Below, in pieces: positions 24,121 through 34,914 of a stretch of DNA of 64,000 nucleotides. The notes under the pieces are model-generated. The model was not told where the DNA came from. It was given only the letters and a program-made list of their open reading frames with translations, and searched no databases. Origin of the DNA: Paramacrobiotus metropolitanus. Its lineage: Eukaryota; Tardigrada; Eutardigrada; Parachela; Macrobiotidae. The stretch lies in contig NW_026570374.1 in NCBI RefSeq assembly GCF_019649055.1, positions 1-64,000 of the forward strand, written 5' to 3'. The translations under genes and the position numbers were made by a program. How positions within the stretch are numbered: position 1 is the first letter of the stretch; each line of letters starts with the position of its first letter.

Positions 24121-24977
24121 TCAGACTTTGAAAGCGTACTGCGTGCAGAGGATGGTCTCGTTGCGGTCGCCGAAGATGCGCAGCTGCATGGCCAAGGGAA
24201 TGGGCACCTGCATTGTTAGCTTATAGTAATGTTATTACAGCGTTTTATACTATATACTATTTAAGTGTCATGACAGCTTACCGGGGGAACATCGGCCGGG
24301 ACGGTTTTGTTGCCCCTGAGGGCGCTGAGTTTGCCGGGGACGAGGGGGCAGGCGATGAAGTCGCAGGCGTTGGGATCGTCGATAGGAAGAGGGATGACGT
24401 TCCCGCCCGCCAGCACCACCGCCACCATGTGCGCGCGCGACGACCGCACCTAGACCAACGACAAATAATCAATACACAGAAATGCAATATAAATGCATTG
24501 AAATATTAATTACTCGTCAGTCTTATGTTAAGTGCAATTTAATCATTCGCTCGAATAATCCAACTGCTTATTTATGCACAAGCACGTGCCGGCATAATTA
24601 TAACTGTAGTGAAGGTGAGTGTTTAACTTACCGTGGAGACAAAGTCCACCTCGGTGACGATGTTGACGCCCCGCTTAAACTCGCAGGGCTCGACGTCGCA
24701 CGGCGTCATCGACATCCCCACGATCCGCGCGCCCTGGGAACCTGTGCAGTAATTCCTGTACACCTTGTATTTTCCCACAAACCAAGTTTTCAGCGATACC
24801 CGCGTTCCTCAATTAATGGCGGTACTTATGTAATTACGTTATAATTACAGTGCACGTAAGCAAGAGTAGGATGGTGAATATTTGTCCCGTACCGCAGTCC
24901 TGGAAGGCGATCTGCTTCCCGGCCACCATCGCCATGACCAGTCCCAGCACGACAGCGAAATTTCCAAGCGCCGCCAT
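24121..24977 (-). CDS. NPC2: NPC2-like sterol-binding protein (ML domain)
   Basis: Secreted/lysosomal lipid carrier of the MD-2-related lipid-recognition family. Four exons on -: 24977-24893, 24741-24632, 24449-24282 and 24207-24121, with all phases matching; 149 residues, the usual family length. It starts with a signal peptide (MAALGNFAVVLGLVMAMVAG). All six conserved cysteines are present in the right order: QDCG, TPCDVEPCEF, NACDFIACPL and ILCTQY, which would form the three disulfides of NPC2. In insects and other invertebrates the family is expanded and takes part in sterol transport, olfaction and immunity, so NPC2-like is safer than strict orthology. Confidence 0.92.
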
Positions 24978-26034
24978 TTTACAATTAATTTTTATCCGAA
25001 TATTAGCAACTTTTTAATATCGTCAACCTTCTAAAAATGTCGGCACCGCTTTAAAACTGGCTGATTTAAATGTTTTCAGGAGACACGTACGACCGCAGGG
25101 AATAATATAGCGGATGTTTAATGCTTTATATAAGTCTCCCTTGACAGTGGTTATCAGGCCAAGCGGTATCGCTATCGGTGCAGCGGAATGGAATGCGGTG
25201 GTGTGAGCCATTATGCGGCCGCCGCTTATCGCAATCAGTTTTTGTGACCTTTCGCCTCCTGATAAGCCCACGCAAAGCCCGCACACATCCCAACAATTCC
25301 CTATTGTCTGTCATGAGTAATTTCTCGTGCAGCGTACAGATTCATTAATTCCAGGCTTCCAGCCAAGTCCATTGCTATTTTTGTAACTACAGTACTTACA
25401 GCAGCAATCTGGTTTCTTGTCAGCATTTTGTAAAGAAACCGTATTCCGAGCAATTTATATGCATAATAAATACAACAGTAAATTTTTTGTCATTCTTTTC
25501 TGTTCACTCATATGCTACTTCGGCGGAAATGAAAATTTAATTTCCGTGTAATTTCTTGTTACCTATACTCTGTAGTCTGTACATACTTCTACAGATATGT
25601 AGCAGAAAATGCAGAATTAATAATGTACGTTAAGTAATAAAATTGAACGTTAAATCGTCGCTATTGTACGTTAATCAACGGAGCAGCAGCACCGTGGGCG
25701 GTCGCAAGTAGACAAAATCCGCAATTTCCAAAACGAACATGTGGAGATTTATTTGAAAATCAGGGAATATTTCAAATGCTGGAATGTTGTTGTTGGCAGT
25801 GCTGAGCATGTTGCGCGGAATGTTGTAGCTCGTAGGAAGACTCTGTAAGAACAGTAGAGGAAGATTGGAGAGTGGAGTGCTGTGATCTGGAAGGTGGTGT
25901 CAGTGTTTTTCGTGATCGTCTGAATCTTGGAGTGAGACGTAGTTGAAGGCTGGAAGCTGATCCTGACAGGGACGCGTTGTTGCTGCTGTTGAAGAATTGG
26001 CGACGTTGGATTGCTGCTGCGACTGCGTGGAGCC
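24978..26034. promoter_or_regulatory. Shared upstream region of divergent NPC2 (-) and ACOT9 (+)
   Basis: About 1.05 kb. Non-coding and AT-rich on the left. A short GC/CTG-repeat-rich leader (about 25970-26034) leads into the ACOT9 start. Overlapping open frames on - at 25749-26317 are compositional shadows. Confidence 0.4.
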
Positions 26035-28586
26035 ATGGCCTGCGGGAAGAGCTGGAGGGCGGTGCAGTGGGCACGGCGCAGTGTGCACACGACGGCGCTG
26101 CGTCGTCCGCAGCACCTCTGCGACACCGAGCCCCAGACCATCGCGCAAGGTGCGTCCCTACCTCCTCCTTCATTTCGTCGCAGTCATAACCGTGTTGTGT
26201 ATGGGTGACGCGTGACGGGCTAACGGGGTGTGTGTGTCCTGTGTAGTGCGCGACCAGATGAAGTCGTTGGTGGGCTACGAGGGCATCTTCGGGTACGCTC
26301 ACTGTCAGTGTCAACAACCTAATGGGTGCGTTGATAACTTGATGGCTGGGTGGTTGCAGGACGCAGGGCCCCCGGCCCGACCGCTCGCAGCTAGCCTCCT
26401 ACCTGGCGCACTCCCAGGCCGAGCTGCCCCCGCGGCGCCTCTTCGACAGCTACGACGAGGCCGTGATCCCCCTGGGGCGCGACCTGGAGGTGCGCGAGCA
26501 GTACCACAACGCCTTCCACCGCGTCCGCTTCGGCCGCCTCCTCGAGGACCTCGACACCTTTGCCGGTGCGCCTGTCTGCTCGATAATAATAATAATAGTA
26601 ATAATAATAATAATTGGCAGTGTGGCTGGCGTACAAGCACACCCTCCTCCCGCGCAACCCCGACCCCTCCCGCTCCCCCTTCGGCATCGTCACCGGGATG
26701 GTCGACCGCATCGGTAAGAGCGTCCCTCGCCTGCTGTTACCAGTGTTGGAGGTTACTGTTGGGTAGATATCGAGAACCGGCAGCTGCCGACGGACCAGGA
26801 CATGCGTCTGCGCGGCCTAGTCTCCTACGTCGGCCAGTCCTCCGCCGAGGCGCTCGTCCTCATGGAGCAGAAGAAACGCGACGGCCCCGGATGGGACCAC
26901 ATTCTCGAGGCCCGCTTCGTCCTCGTCGCGCGCGATCCCGTCCACTCCAAGTACGTCGCCATTTCAGTTGAATCTCATTAATTTCAGATTAATTTTTAAT
27001 TAATTTCAGATTAATTTCAAATTAGTTTGGATTTTAATTGCAAAGTAATTGCAGATTAATTTTTAGTTAATTTCGAATTAATTTCGAATTACTTTCACAT
27101 TAATTTCAGATTGATTTCAGGTTAATTTCCAGTTAATTTCAAATTAATTTCACATTGATTTCAGGTTAATTTCCAATTAATTTCCAATTAATTTCAGATT
27201 AATTTCAAATTAGTTTGGATTTTAATCGCACATTAATTGCAGATTAATTTTTAGTTAATTTCGAATTAATTTCCAATTAATTTCGAATTACTTTCACGTT
27301 AATTTCAGATGGATTCCCAATTAGTTTCAAATTAATTTCACATTGATTTCAGGTTAATTTCCAATTAATTTGACATAATTTTTTGAAGGCTGCGCAACAC
27401 GGTGGTATTAAGCAGAGCTCTTGTGTTTCCGCAGAAAAGCCATCCTCAATCCGCTGCAACCGGATGGCGACGAGGAGCAGGCCCTGTACGATGACGGTCA
27501 AGGTCTGTTACTATCCCATCATTTTTTACGAAGTTTTTCTTAATTTAATTTTATTTTTAATTAATTTTTCTTGATTAATTCGTGTTATTTATGTGTGTGA
27601 CGTGTGATAACTTTTTTTCCGGATTAATTCGTGCATTTGTATTGATGGAGATTATTGTGGTGACAGCCAGCTACACGGCGCGGAAGCAGTGGGCGGAGGA
27701 CTCGCTGTTCAAGCTGCCGCCGAACCCGGAGGAGAGCCGCATCATCCACGACAAGTTCCTGCAGACCGTCGACCCCAAGTCAGTTGTTTACTGCCGGTAC
27801 TTGCTTCCGGTGGCATTAGTCTACTTAAATTGTTCGTGACCAGGGAGTCGGTGTTCTCGGTGCGCGTCAAGCCGGCCAACTCGGTGTGGATGGAGGAGGC
27901 GGTGCTGAAGAACGTGCACATCTGTCATCCGCAGAACCGCAACATCCACGGCAAGATCTTCGGCGGCTTCCTCATGCGCAACGCCTTCGAGCTGGCCTGG
28001 TCCAACGCCTGGCTTTACGGGTACGACCATCACTTCTAATTACTCGTATTATTTATATTTATTAAATGACTAATATTAATTGCTATTTATTTTTATTAAT
28101 TTTTTTAAACTTTTGTACGTATTTATCCATTCATCAGTATTTTTTTGAAATTGTTTAAGTGGTTGTCGCTTGCAGCGGGTCGCGGCCGAACGTGCTGAGC
28201 GTGGACGACATCAAGTTCAAACGGCCGGTGGAGATCGGCTCGCTGCTGATGATGTCGGCGCGGGTGAGCCTGTCTTGACCTGTTCGACTGTTCTCTTACA
28301 CAGCGCGCTACACGGACTGTGTTGGTTGCAGCTGGTGTTCACGGAGGGCGCGGACATGCAGATGCGCGTGCACGCCGAGGTGATCGACCCGGCCACCCGC
28401 AAGATGGAGACCACCAACACCTTCTACTTCACCTTCCGCGCCTCCTCCGGCGCCCCCGTCCGCACCGTCCTCCCCAAGTCCTACGCCGAGGCCATGCTGC
28501 AGCTCACCGGCCGACGGCACTACGCCGCGTCGCGCCACCACCAGCGATTATTGCAGGCGCAGGAGAAGACCGTCGCGCCCCACTAA
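26035..28586 (+). CDS. ACOT9: Acyl-CoA thioesterase 9, mitochondrial
   Basis: Double hot-dog thioesterase that hydrolyses acyl-CoA to free acid and CoA in mitochondria. Ten exons: 26035-26149, 26247-26292, 26360-26565, 26621-26713, 26767-26950, 27435-27502, 27667-27778, 27844-28020, 28176-28263 and 28332-28586; all phases agree, about 447 residues. The N-terminus is basic and without acids (QWARRSVHTTALRRPQ), fitting a mitochondrial presequence. Family blocks: SYDEAVIPLG, VRFGRLLEDLDTFA (first hot-dog) and NVHICHPQNRNIHGKIFGGF (second hot-dog, with the conserved HPQ.RN..G.IFGG segment). The start ATG lies in a strong GCCATGG context. One intron (26951-27434) is filled with an AATTTCAGATT-like repeat. 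Confidence 0.93.
26585..26612. repeat. (TAA/ATA)n microsatellite in an ACOT9 intron
   Basis: AATAATAATAGTAATAATAATAATAAT occupies most of the 55-bp intron between exons 3 and 4. Similar ATA/TAA tracts occur at about 11449-11469, 29187-29214 and 61157-61180. Confidence 0.8.
26985..27380. repeat. Imperfect tandem repeat of AATTTCAGATTAATTT type in an ACOT9 intron
   Basis: Units of roughly 16-20 bp built from AATTTC, AGATTAATTT and CAATTAATTT repeat some 20 times over about 400 bp. Larger blocks are also duplicated (TTAGTTTGGATTTTAAT occurs near 27023 and 27210). Confidence 0.7.
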
Positions 28587-28944
28587 AATGACCATTAACC
28601 GAGGCAAAATATTTACGGAATTTATTAACGGTTAACTTTCCACTCCGGCGTCTTGGCTTCCCCGTGAACTGTGCTGTGCTGTGAAAATGTTCATGTTGAT
28701 CCCATTGTAAGCGAGCGTGGATTACTGTTAATTTTTGTGGTGTGTTAATTTATTCCCGGCGGAAGAGAGTCGAGAATGTAAGTGACTAAATGCTTTTTGT
28801 GATGGTTTCTTTTATTTGACATAATATGGTTAAAAATTCTTCCGACTGTTCATATGATTAGTTTCATTGACAGTGGATAGATTTTGGCAGTGTAGAAAAA
28901 AACAGTTGATTAAACTGGTGACGTGATGGGATGATAGTTGGCGG
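28587..28944. other. Intergenic between convergent ACOT9 and MNNL-like genes
   Basis: AT-rich 3' regions of two convergent genes; no gene seen. Confidence 0.5.
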
Positions 28945-30180
28945 TCAGACGGTCTTGCGGGAGGACGTGGGCGGCCGCGTGGTCCGTGTCGTCATGGTGA
29001 CCGCCCCGGGGCGCAGCGTCGAGGTGGGATTGCTCTGGCATTCGCCGGGCGCGATCTGGTAGGCCTTGTAGCGGAAGGTCAAACTGCAATGTTAATTATG
29101 ACGTTATGAGAACCGAAAAAAAATGAAAAGTTAGGAAAACAGTGTTCCAAGAGCCTCGTTGATGGAATTATGGCTACTGCGCTGAGTAATAATAATAATA
29201 ATAATAATAATAATTGCCGGTGCTTAGTCTGCTTACGTGATGACGTCCTTGCCCTCGACGGGACGATAGCGCGAGATGCAGGGCAGCGGCCCGCTCCACT
29301 GCGCGGCGTCGCGGCTGCCGGCCACCAGGGCCTTGGTGACGGGGCACTGCCAGTGGTTGATCAAGGTGCGGGCGTCCCAGTGGTCCAGGTCCTCGGCGAT
29401 CACGCGGGCCACCGCGCTCTGCAACGCCCCGTCTGGTTAGTGCGGCTGTGCAACGAACGCTCGATGTACTGACTCACCCGGAAGGGCCGGCCGCAGGAGT
29501 CCTTGGTGAGGAGTTTGTTCAGGGTGGGACTGTTGGTGTTGTCCACGCGGAACACCTCGCTCCAGAAGGCGGGGTCCGAGGGGCCCGGCCACTCCTTGAA
29601 CGAGTGCTCCCTGTATAATAAATATACCACTGTATGTGTCTGTATAATATTATAATATATATATATAAAAGTACATGCACTAGTACTGCATTTACATGTA
29701 TAAAAATATATCTGAATACAACATGTATGCATACAAGTGCCTTGTATAAATATAATATGGATAGCTGTCTTACGTGTCGAGCGAAGCGAGGACGACGGGG
29801 TCGCAGGCGTTGCCGTTGAGGTCGCAGTAGGCGTTCTTGTGGTCGATGGCGCCCTCGTTGCTCATCTTCAGCAGCTCCACCTCCACGCGCACGTACTCGG
29901 GATGCTGCGACCGGTGCCCGTGCCGGCCGCGGCCCGCCTCTGCTTCATACGGCGGCCGGCGATCGTCTTCGTACTGCGCTCGACAAGTCCCCAAGGCCTG
30001 TGCCGGACAGATAAACACAACTGATTAAAAAAATCTTTTTATTCCGCAAAATGCTGTATGGAAAAAATACTGCTTGGTAGTTGATACACGGTGACATCGT
30101 TACTATGCGCCATATATCGATCCCGCAAGATGGACCACGTGACTTACAGCAATCAATAGAAAAACTAACGTATCGCGCAT
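28945..30180 (-). CDS. Secreted cysteine-containing protein resembling the MNNL domain of Notch ligands
   Basis: Five exons on - with matching phases: 30180-30148, 29997-29774, 29610-29478, 29418-29237 and 29083-28945; about 236 residues. The first exon and start of the second encode a signal peptide (MRDTLVFLLIA then ALGTCRA). The mature part begins with a charged linker, then YVRVEVELLKMSNEGA, two spaced cysteines, RVIAEDLDHWDAR and LTFRYKAYQ. This pattern resembles the N-terminal C2-like domain of Delta/Jagged proteins (V.VE...N..G...C...C; V...D.D; ...F.Y). No DSL or EGF modules follow; the protein ends in a Thr/Arg/Pro-rich tail. The family call is by eye only; it could be another secreted beta-sandwich protein. 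Confidence 0.5.
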
Positions 30181-30811
30181 TTTTTTACACAGTAATCAAC
30201 TGCAGGGCACGGTGAGTGTTTCTAAAGGGATTGAGCATTAACGAGTGATTAGTAAATAAATGCAGCTGGCAGAAGCAGCGCAGCGCTGCTGCGTTCCCTG
30301 GATGGAGCGTATCTGTAGGCAGCCCTTCGGTCTGGTCGTTGCGATAGCCATCGCTCGTGTTGACATCGGACTTCCGCAGTCGCCGGCTTCATGCGGTACT
30401 TGCTAATCAAATGCCGATAGTAACTGCGCGTTCGTTGACTGCTGTGTGTTACAGTGAATGGGTGTAGTCACGGCCAGGAACCGTGGGAAGGGTCTTGCGC
30501 CGATGGACCGGCGATAAGCCGCGCGAGGAGTACGCGCACAACCAATCAGCATAGTTTTTTTTATTTTGTTATTTCTTTCCTCGTACGTCTTACTGCGATC
30601 ATTATTTATAGCCAGTCTATCGTAAATTCCATTAACTCAACTTAAACCTATCCATTCACTAAGTCGACGCAAAACGGAAGGAACTAACAAGAATAAAACA
30701 GATCAAAGAAGGAGATAAAAAAACACAAATCTGTCACTGTCCAGTGGGCACCGTTGCAGCGCACCGGCAAGAGACCGAGAAAAATCACACCGATTCATCC
30801 AAAACTCCCGG
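30181..30811. promoter_or_regulatory. Intergenic: promoter of the MNNL-like gene and 3' region of RRM2
   Basis: About 630 bp on the upstream side of ATG 30180 and downstream of the RRM2 stop. No coding signal. Confidence 0.4.
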
Positions 30812-33014
30812 TCAAAACTCGGCGTCGGTGGTGAAGACAAAGTTGTCCTCGTGCCGGGCCATGACGCCGCTGCGCTGGTACTCGCCGACGCGCTTCTCGA
30901 AGAAGTTGGCCTTGCCCTCCAGCGAGATGTTCTCCATGAAGTCGAAGGGGTTCGCCGTGTTGTAATACTGTAAATTCAAGTAAAAATGACAAGAAACGAT
31001 GCTGGGTGGATGGTGGAGCTTCGTACCTTGTCGACGCCGAGCTCGGTGAGGAGGCGGTCGGCGACGAACTGGATGTACTGGCACATGAGCCGGCAGTTCA
31101 TCCCGATCAAGTGCACCGGCAGCGCCACCGCCAGGAACTCCTGCTCCACGCGCACCGCCGCCCGGATGATGGCCAGCACGCGCCGCGGGCGGGGCTTGCG
31201 CCGGACGTGCTGGAAGAGCAGACAGGCAAAGTCGCAGTGCAGACCCTGCCAAACAACAACCGTCACAATTATATGGCAAACGGGAGAGCGGTAAATTAAA
31301 AAAACTGATTTTTATTAGCTCCTATTACACAAGCAGCGATTTACTTTGAAAAAACACTTTATTCATATAGAAATAACTTTCCTGTATTAGAAATTTTATG
31401 TTTCACGAAAATTACGAAATTACAAATTGCAAAGGAAGGACATTCAGCGACTTCCGGCGCTTGACGCACTTGCCACCGCCCGGTGCGGCGGCGTAGCGCC
31501 AATTTTATCCTGACAATTTGGAAAAATTCCCGTTCTTTGCTATTTTAATTTCATCATAAAACATGGCCTTACTTCTACAACTGTTTTAAAAAAAATTAAG
31601 AGAACTGCAATAAATAAATGAGGAATATAATGTGTCGGGTGACTGATGTACCTCGTCGCGGCTGATGAGCTCGTTGCTGTAGGTCAGCCCGGGCATCAGT
31701 CCGCGCTTCTTCAGCCAGAAGATGGCGGCGAAGGAGCCGCTGAAGAAGATGCCCTCCACGGCGGCGAAGGCCACCAGGCGCTCGGCGAAGGAGGCCGTCG
31801 GGTCCTGGATCCAGCGCAGCGCCCACTCCGCTTTGCGCCCGATGATCGGCAGCGTGGTCAATCCGTTGAGCAGCCGGTCCCTGTCAAACACGAGCATCAA
31901 TCAGTAACATCGAAGGAAAAACGTAGTGATGCTGTTCACCGTTCGGCGCGGTCCTTGATGTAGGTGTCGATGAGGAGACTGTACATCTCCGAGTGCACGT
32001 TCTCCATGGCGATCTGGAAGCCGTAGAAGCAGCGCGCCTCCGCAATCTGCACCTCCTGCGAGAAGCGCTCCACCTGTCAACATTTTAAGGGGAATTATGC
32101 GGGGAAGGATGAAACAGAATGAGCAGCGGACCAGGTTCTCGTTGACGATGCCGTCGCTGGCGGCGAAGAAGGCCAGCACGTAGGAGACGAAGTGCTGCTC
32201 GGCCGGCTTCAAACTGGCCCAGTCCTCGTGGTCCTTGCTTAAATCCACTTCCTCCGCCGTCCAGAAGGACGCCTCCGCCTTCTTGTACATCTGCAGCACA
32301 CAACCAACACCTGACGCTATTAGTTTTTCCAATAAATATTAACGCAGTAAATAAATACAAATAATAAACATTTAATTTCACAATAAATATTCATGTGCGT
32401 TGTTGAAGATAAAATGAATATTATTAAAATGTTCTATTTTAAATAAATCAACCATTAACAATAAAATAAACAGAACTAATAAAAATGATAAAAGTACTAA
32501 ACAAATTGAGAATAATAAAATTATTACTGAAATTTCAACAAATAAACCATTTTCTCAATACTAAGATTATAAGAATAATAAAAATACACGGATATTTTTC
32601 TTGCAAATAATTCAATAAAAATTTCTAAACCAATAAAAAATTCTGCTATAAATAATTCAGTGATTCCACTCAGTAGAAATTATTGAATACCTGCCAGATA
32701 TCGGGGTACTGGATGGGGAAGATGACGAAACGGCGCGGGTTCTCCGTCAGCAGCGGCTCCTCCCAGTCCACATCCCCCTCATCGTCGTCCTTCTCCTCGT
32801 CGTCACTGCCCTCCACGGCATCCCCATTCTCCGCCGTATGGCTGTTCACATGGTCATGCACTCCCTCCACCTCCTCGCTGGCGTCCTCAGGGAAATCGTC
32901 GCCGTCCACGGCGCAACTGTCACAGAACGAGCAGCTCAACAGCGACGGACGTAAACGATGGCCATTTTCCTGCGGCGCGCATAACTCCTCTTGGCATTCG
33001 TCTCCGCGATCCAT
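30812..33014 (-). CDS. RRM2: Ribonucleoside-diphosphate reductase small subunit (class Ia R2)
   Basis: Generates the tyrosyl radical for deoxyribonucleotide synthesis. Six exons on -: 33014-32691, 32290-32132, 32073-31940, 31880-31652, 31245-31027 and 30967-30812; phases agree, about 406 residues. Di-iron ligands and the radical tyrosine are all in place: AASDGIV (D), [10 protein letters not shown] (E, H and Tyr), [10 protein letters not shown] (E) and RDEGLHCDFA (E, H). The C-terminus ends in FTTDAEF, the R1-docking tail. The N-terminal about 75 residues are acidic and unlike the usual vertebrate start. An in-frame ATG further upstream (33131) would add 39 residues; I chose 33014 because the extension shows no conserved sequence. 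The donor at 32131 (GTCCGC) is unusual. Confidence 0.95.
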
Positions 33015-33315
33015 CACCGCGTGCCGAAGGGGAAAATAGGCAGCCTGTGATGGGTAAAGACGGGGCCAATGATATGCGTTTAATAGACGCTGAAACGACA
33101 CCAGTCGGGAAGCGTCACAAATACTTGCCAATCAAACAAGAATCCAGGAACACTGCAGACGCAGATGCGATATGCTACAAACTCAAAAGTGCGATATGCT
33201 CACCATATGGCTGCTCACACGGTTTTCTGAAAAATCCTTTCAATCGTTCCCAAAAACAACGACTAGTAATTGCTGATGAATTTGCACTGCCAAATTTCTC
33301 ATCCAACTGAAACGC
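33015..33315. promoter_or_regulatory. RRM2 upstream region
   Basis: Promoter side of RRM2. Its frame stays open upstream to 33131. Otherwise non-coding. Confidence 0.35.
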
Positions 33316-33745
33316 CACTTCGAAACGGCCTAGACTCCAACTCTGACTCTGACTCTGATTCTGACCACTCAAACTCTGACTCTGACTACTCAAAGTCTGA
33401 CTCTGACCGCTCAAAGTCTGACTCTGACTCTGAAGGTTTCTTAGGTTTCTTAATAGGTTTCTTAGGTTTCTTAGGTTTCATAGGTTTCATAGGTTTCTTA
33501 GGTTTCAGTTTCATAGGTTTCATAGGTTTCTTAGGTTTCTTAGGTTTCTTAGGTTTCTTAGGTTTCTTAGTTTTCTTAGGTTTTTTAGGTTTCTTAGATT
33601 TCTTAAGTTATTCTTAGGTTATTCAGTCAGAGTCAGAGTTTGGACAGTCAGAGTCAGACTTTGAGTAGTCAGAGTCAGAGTTTGAGCGGTCAGAGTCTGA
33701 GTCAGAGTCAGAGCTTGAGCGCGGGCCCTTCGAAACCTTCTGACA
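33316..33745. repeat. Large imperfect inverted repeat enclosing a (TTAGGTTTC)n satellite
   Basis: The left arm (about 33320-33435) is built of CTGACT/CAAACTCTGACTCTGACTACTC. The right arm (about 33620-33740) is its reverse complement with few changes, down to CTTCGAAAC/GTTTCGAAG near the outer ends. Between them (about 33436-33617) a 9-bp unit TTAGGTTTC, with TTAGGTTTT and ATAGGTTTC variants, repeats about 18 times. The same unit in inverse orientation recurs at 59985-60028. Confidence 0.8.
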
Positions 33746-34914
33746 AACTCTGACTGGCAGCGCTGCTGCTTAATGCTGTAATTTCATGTTCAAACATGTT
33801 TCTGCATGATGCAACAGCCGCAGCGGCAGCGGCGAAACCACAACACAAGGCAGGTGGCGTGCCGAGCTGCAGAGTGGAGTGTGCGCGGCCCCCATTGGCG
33901 GCAGCTCTGCTACAGCCGTTTTACTGCATGTGGGCGGTCGTCTTTGCGCTGTGCGCGTGTACAGAGCACCAACTACCATAATTATACCATTATTAAAGCG
34001 GTACGAGTACATACTGTATACTTTATACATAAAGTACTGTACTTTCCTGCCGGATGTGCCGACTGCCGATTAGAATACTATATTATTTCATTATTGCTGA
34101 CGTACAGTACTTACATGTCTTCTACGTCAGCAGAAAACTGAATTCCTATTTCCAAAACGTACGGGTACAATTAATGGTAAATGTTCTGATCTTGCCGGTG
34201 GTACTTTTGCTAACGTGATGTACAATACTCGCATACTATAATTATTCGCAGTATAAATATGACTCCGCATCCCGGCAGTCACTCCAGCACACCCGTTAAT
34301 TACGCTACGAGTAGCTTGTTTCTACGTGCGCACACTGAAAAGTTCGCAACCGGTGCCGGATTTAGTAATCACTGGAGATTTCCATTAAAATCACGAGTAT
34401 ATGTATCTCTGCCGGCAACGTCCGCGGCGCTGCCGGCCTCCAACTCCGCTTAAACGACAAGCAGAACACAGAATCACCTGCAAGCGAACGTAATGCTCGT
34501 AGACAATTTGCTCAGCGGTCGTAAACAAAACAATTGACATTGTGCCGGTGAAAGTGAAACAATGCGCCCTCGGATCCGTTGGCCGTGCAGTAAGAAGCTC
34601 GTACCGTATACACGGTACATACAATACAACACAGTGTACAATGATACATAAGTCCCCGCCGGTGATTCGAAAAATTGTGCAATAAATTCTCGAAAACGAA
34701 ATGCGACGTACAGTACAATTCGACATCAACACTGGGTGCTCGATGAGATCAACGCAGCTGAGAGCGAGCTCAATGAGTAGTTGCGCTCAAATTCGACGGC
34801 AGTACAATGTAGAATTATTGTTTACTGCATTATTATTGAATTTATTGTCTGCAGCCTTTCCGCTTGGTTTAATATTAGCCCGTAGAGTCGTTAATAAAAC
34901 CCAAATCCACAACA
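33746..34914. other. Intergenic, upstream of the GH16-like cluster
   Basis: Only short unsupported open frames. It probably holds the promoter of the first GH16-like gene next to 34915. Confidence 0.4.

Noticed and set aside
25749-26317. Minus-strand frames of 130-181 codons upstream of ACOT9
   Set aside because: Low-complexity Ser/Gln/His translation antisense to the ACOT9 leader and first exon; no conserved motif.
33270-33617. Frame encoding (SD)n and (GFL)n repeats
   Set aside because: It is the translation of the inverted repeat and the 9-bp satellite; no start context or homologue.
33316-33745. CRISPR-like array or true telomere
   Set aside because: Units are contiguous without spacers, which excludes CRISPR. 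The 9-bp unit is degenerate and internal to the sequence, so a functional telomere is not supported.
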